A stretch of DNA of 8,269 nucleotides, taken from contig JAHDCM010000148.1 of assembly GCA_020629895.1 (NCBI GenBank), forward strand, positions 1-8,269, in the 5' to 3' direction. The position numbers and the translations under genes were made by a program. Source of the stretch: Bacteroidota bacterium. GTDB taxonomy: Bacteria > Bacteroidota > Bacteroidia > Chitinophagales > UBA2359. The first letter of the stretch is position 1; the number at the start of each line of letters is the position of its first letter. Below are positions 6,350 through 8,269 of the stretch, piece after piece. The notes beneath the pieces are model-generated. The model did not search any database. It was given only the letters and a program-made list of their open reading frames with translations, and was not told the origin of the DNA.

Positions 6350-7222
6350 CTATTCCTCTTCTAGCTTAAATTCTCTAAATTTTTCCATAAAAATGGCTAG
6401 AAAAACCATGGCGATACCCGCCAACAAGGTCGAAGACACCACAATCAATGAACGAACTGGCCAAGATCGCTTCACTGCTGGCACTGCTTTTTCTATCCAA
6501 TAAATCGTAGAAAAAGGCTGATTGAGTGCCGAGCTATGTTCTTTGGCAATCGTATTCACTTTATTAAACTGTTCCACAGCATTTTCTGCCATCTGCCCCA
6601 AAATACTAGCCGTAACCGTATCTTCTGGATTTCGCTCAATAGCACGCCGCAAACTATCTGTCAACGTCGCCACTCGCTGTTGGCTTGTTTTCACCTCCTT
6701 CTCATACAAGGTTGATAAATCTCGTTTTTTCTCGGTGATAATCTTTTTATTGAGTGTATCAAGCTTGTACACAATATAATTAGCCATTTCAGCAGCAAAT
6801 TGTGGGTCTTCATCCTGCACCGAAACGGTCAACATTCCTTCAGTGGTTTTGGTAATTTTAAAATGTCCTTGTAAAGCAAAAGACACCCAATGTCCACTTT
6901 CGGGGTCTTTTTTATCAATATCATAATGTTCGTACAAATTGAACTTATTGATCACACTTTCTTGTAAGGCACGAGAATTTGCAAGCGTAATACAGCGATC
7001 TACGTCTGCTTTTCCTCCAAATAGATAAACAGTTCCTTTTAACTCTTCAGTAAACAAGTTTCCCCGATCCATCATGTGCGGGTTACTCACCTGAAACAGG
7101 GCATTTGAGGTATAATATTCTTTCATCATCATGGAGACAATGGCACTACCAATCGCCGCAATGGCACACACAATCAAAATGGGCTTAATCCATTTTATGA
7201 GTATGCGTATTAATTCTTCCAT
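6350..7222 (-). CDS. Wzz-like chain-length determinant (polysaccharide co-polymerase)
   Basis: This 290-residue protein has the polysaccharide co-polymerase layout: a short cytoplasmic start, a first membrane helix at about 13-33, a periplasmic domain, and a second helix at about 257-279 preceded by the Pro-rich lead-in IEKAVPAVKRSWPVR (243-257). The stretch EYYTSNALFQVSNP (35-48) matches the opening strands of the Wzz domain. A polar, Glu/Lys-rich region at about 158-232 should form the long helices or coiled coil of the periplasmic oligomer. It ends with a short cytoplasmic tail, KFREFKLEEE, and has no Walker motifs or tyrosine-kinase domain, so it is not a full Wzc-type protein. It is the first gene of a tight pair with the O-antigen-ligase-like gene, and should control chain length or export of its product. 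The ATG has no Shine-Dalgarno motif. Family is likely; exact subclass is unsure. Confidence 0.85.
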   Translation of the reverse strand: MEELIRILIKWIKPILIVCAIAAIGSAIVSMMMKEYYTSNALFQVSNPHMMDRGNLFTEELKGTVYLFGGKADVDRCITLANSRALQESVINKFNLYEHYDIDKKDPESGHWVSFALQGHFKITKTTEGMLTVSVQDEDPQFAAEMANYIVYKLDTLNKKIITEKKRDLSTLYEKEVKTSQQRVATLTDSLRRAIERNPEDTVTASILGQMAENAVEQFNKVNTIAKEHSSALNQPFSTIYWIEKAVPAVKRSWPVRSLIVVSSTLLAGIAMVFLAIFMEKFREFKLEEE

Positions 7223-7272
7223 ATTATTTTACATAAGGTAAGGCAAAAAAAGCAGGAGCATTTGTTTCTATA

Positions 7273-7311
7273 AGCACCAACAACAATCACAACACACTGA
7301 CAATCAACACA
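7273..7311 (-). other. G/T-rich leader ahead of the Wzz-like gene
   Basis: On the plus strand 34 of 39 bases are A or C, so the strand read toward the Wzz-like gene is almost wholly G and T, with repeated TTGATTGT-like words. It lies 51-89 bases before that start codon and may be part of the leader of the leftward operon. It has no runs of three or more G, so a quadruplex is unlikely. No convincing leftward TTG/TAnnTTTG promoter was found in the 247-base spacer. Beyond this tract and the rightward promoter, I see nothing else in the spacer. Confidence 0.3.
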
Positions 7312-7411
7312 TTTAAAGAAGCATTCAGGCTAAAATATCAATGAATTACAAATGTGACGTAAAGGTAAGAAAATAACATCTAATATGTAGAAAGCAAGAT
7401 GCCTTTAATGG

Positions 7412-7441
7412 TTGCAAGAACTGGAATAATAACTATCTTTA
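7412..7441 (+). promoter_or_regulatory. Bacteroidota-type promoter for exonuclease III
   Basis: TTG at 7412-7414 is followed after 19 bases by TATCTTTA at 7434-7441. This fits the primary sigma-factor consensus known for Bacteroidota (TTG near -33, TAnnTTTG near -7) except for the last base. It places transcription start roughly 20 bases before the ATG at 7470, leaving a short leader without a Shine-Dalgarno motif. It is the best promoter match in the window, but still a pattern match only. Confidence 0.5.
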
Positions 7442-7469
7442 CTCCTTCTAAAATCACGATCTCCCTCTT

Positions 7470-8231
7470 ATGGAAATTATCTCTTATAATGTCAATGGCA
7501 TTCGTGCCGCTATCCGAAAAGGACTATTGGATTGGTTGCGCGCCAATACCTACGATGTAGTATGTATTCAAGAAACCAAAGCGCATCCCGACCAGCTTGA
7601 TTTAAACCTATTTGAGGAGCTTGGTTATCATCATTGTTGGCATAGCGCGCAGAAAAAAGGATATAGTGGCGTCGCTATTTTGAGTAAGCAAAAGCCCGAT
7701 CAAGTTGTGATTGGTTGTGGTATTGATACCTATGATAATGAAGGGCGAATTATTCGAGCCGACTTTGGCGATTTGTCAATCATATCGGTCTATATGCCTT
7801 CAGGAAGTTCAGGAGATGCCCGCCAAACAATCAAAATGCAATTTTTAGATGATTTCTTGAAATTCGCTACCGAATTACAAAAAGAACGCCCGCATCTAAT
7901 TATTTCAGGCGATTATAATATTTGTCATAAGGCGATAGATATTCACAATCCTACTGGCAATAAAAAAACATCTGGTTTCTTACCCGAAGAACGCGAATGG
8001 ATGGAGACCTTTTTTAATAGTGGTTTTATTGATACCTTCCGCCATTTTCATCCTGAACCACATAAGTATAGCTGGTGGAGTTATCGCGCCAATGCACGCG
8101 CCAATAATAAGGGCTGGCGGATTGATTATCAGGCTGCCTCCGAGTCGCTACGAGATCGCTTAGTAGCTGCCGATATTTATCCCGATGTCATGCAATCCGA
8201 TCATTGCCCCATCTACTTAAAAATCAACTAA
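7470..8231 (+). CDS. xth: Exodeoxyribonuclease III (AP endonuclease, EEP family)
   Basis: The product is a Mg-dependent nuclease that cuts DNA at abasic sites and digests 3' ends during base-excision repair in the cytoplasm. The full 253-residue length fits the Xth family. Its ordered motifs are: SYNVNGIRAA (5-14, Asn7), CIQETK (32-37, metal-binding Glu35), YMPSG (108-112, active-site Tyr108), SGDYNICH (146-153, Asp148 and Asn150), KYSWWSYR (199-206), RIDYQAAS (217-224, Asp219), and SDHCPI (243-248, with the catalytic Asp244-His245 pair). All expected active-site residues are present. The start is fixed by the motif SYNVNGIR only four residues in, which is usual for the family. It is divergent from the polysaccharide pair with its own promoter at 7412-7441, so it is probably regulated independently as a housekeeping gene. 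Confidence 0.97.
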   Translation: MEIISYNVNGIRAAIRKGLLDWLRANTYDVVCIQETKAHPDQLDLNLFEELGYHHCWHSAQKKGYSGVAILSKQKPDQVVIGCGIDTYDNEGRIIRADFGDLSIISVYMPSGSSGDARQTIKMQFLDDFLKFATELQKERPHLIISGDYNICHKAIDIHNPTGNKKTSGFLPEEREWMETFFNSGFIDTFRHFHPEPHKYSWWSYRANARANNKGWRIDYQAASESLRDRLVAADIYPDVMQSDHCPIYLKIN

Positions 8232-8269
8232 TTCATCCCATCACCCAATCATCATTAATCCAATCACCC
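8232..8269. repeat. ATC/CCC-rich low-complexity tail
   Basis: Directly after the exonuclease stop, the sequence is nearly free of G and repeats ATCA, ATCC and CCC words; ATCACCC occurs at 8240-8246 and again at 8263-8269. It resembles the CATT/CACT tract at 4600-4635 in being purine-poor and following a gene. The window ends inside it, so its full extent is unknown. Confidence 0.35.

Noticed and set aside
6321..6779. Plus-strand ORFs opposite the Wzz-like gene
   Set aside because: They are antisense to a gene with clear family structure and show no recognisable features of their own.

Overview
The window looks like chromosomal DNA from a member of the Bacteroidota. The genes are AT-rich, most starts lack a Shine-Dalgarno motif, two neighbouring exported proteins start with lipoprotein-type signal peptides, and one promoter fits the Bacteroidota pattern (TTG, 19-base spacer, TATCTTT). 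A finer placement, perhaps among the Saprospirales or a related order, is only an impression. No phage, CRISPR array, tRNA, rRNA or transposase gene was seen.

Layout. Bases 1-235 hold a GC-rich intergenic element (27-168) and the leader of gene 1. Gene 1 (236-1315, +) is a membrane-anchored SGNH-hydrolase-like protein. Five bases beyond its stop ends the convergent gene 2 (1321-2457, -), a lipoprotein of the glucose/sorbosone dehydrogenase beta-propeller family. A 92-base divergent spacer with an 8-bp inverted repeat separates gene 2 from gene 3 (2550-4295, +), a full-length gamma-glutamyltranspeptidase. A 45-residue membrane peptide gene (4362-4499, +) follows. Bases 4500-4899 are non-coding and dense in repeats: two GC-rich hairpins, a CATT/CACT simple-sequence tract, a second and inverted copy of the 27-168 element (4641-4786), and a perfect 24-bp inverted repeat (4805-4856). 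Then come two leftward genes 4 bases apart: a Wzz-like chain-length protein (6350-7222) and an O-antigen ligase/polymerase-like membrane protein (4900-6345). A 247-base spacer separates them from the divergent exonuclease III gene (7470-8231, +).

Functional links. The Wzz-like and Wzy/ligase-like pair probably forms a small unit for polymerising or exporting a surface polysaccharide. Gene 1 could also act on envelope polysaccharide, but nothing in the window ties it to that pair. The sugar-dehydrogenase-like protein and the transpeptidase are both exported and may share a control region; one acts on sugars or aldoses, the other on glutathione and gamma-glutamyl compounds. Exonuclease III is housekeeping DNA repair.

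The part least explained by known families is the inverted pair of ~145-bp GC-rich elements. Their ends are conserved, their interiors are diverged, and they lie on either side of the first four genes. The genes themselves belong to familiar families, and I found no convincing new multigene system.
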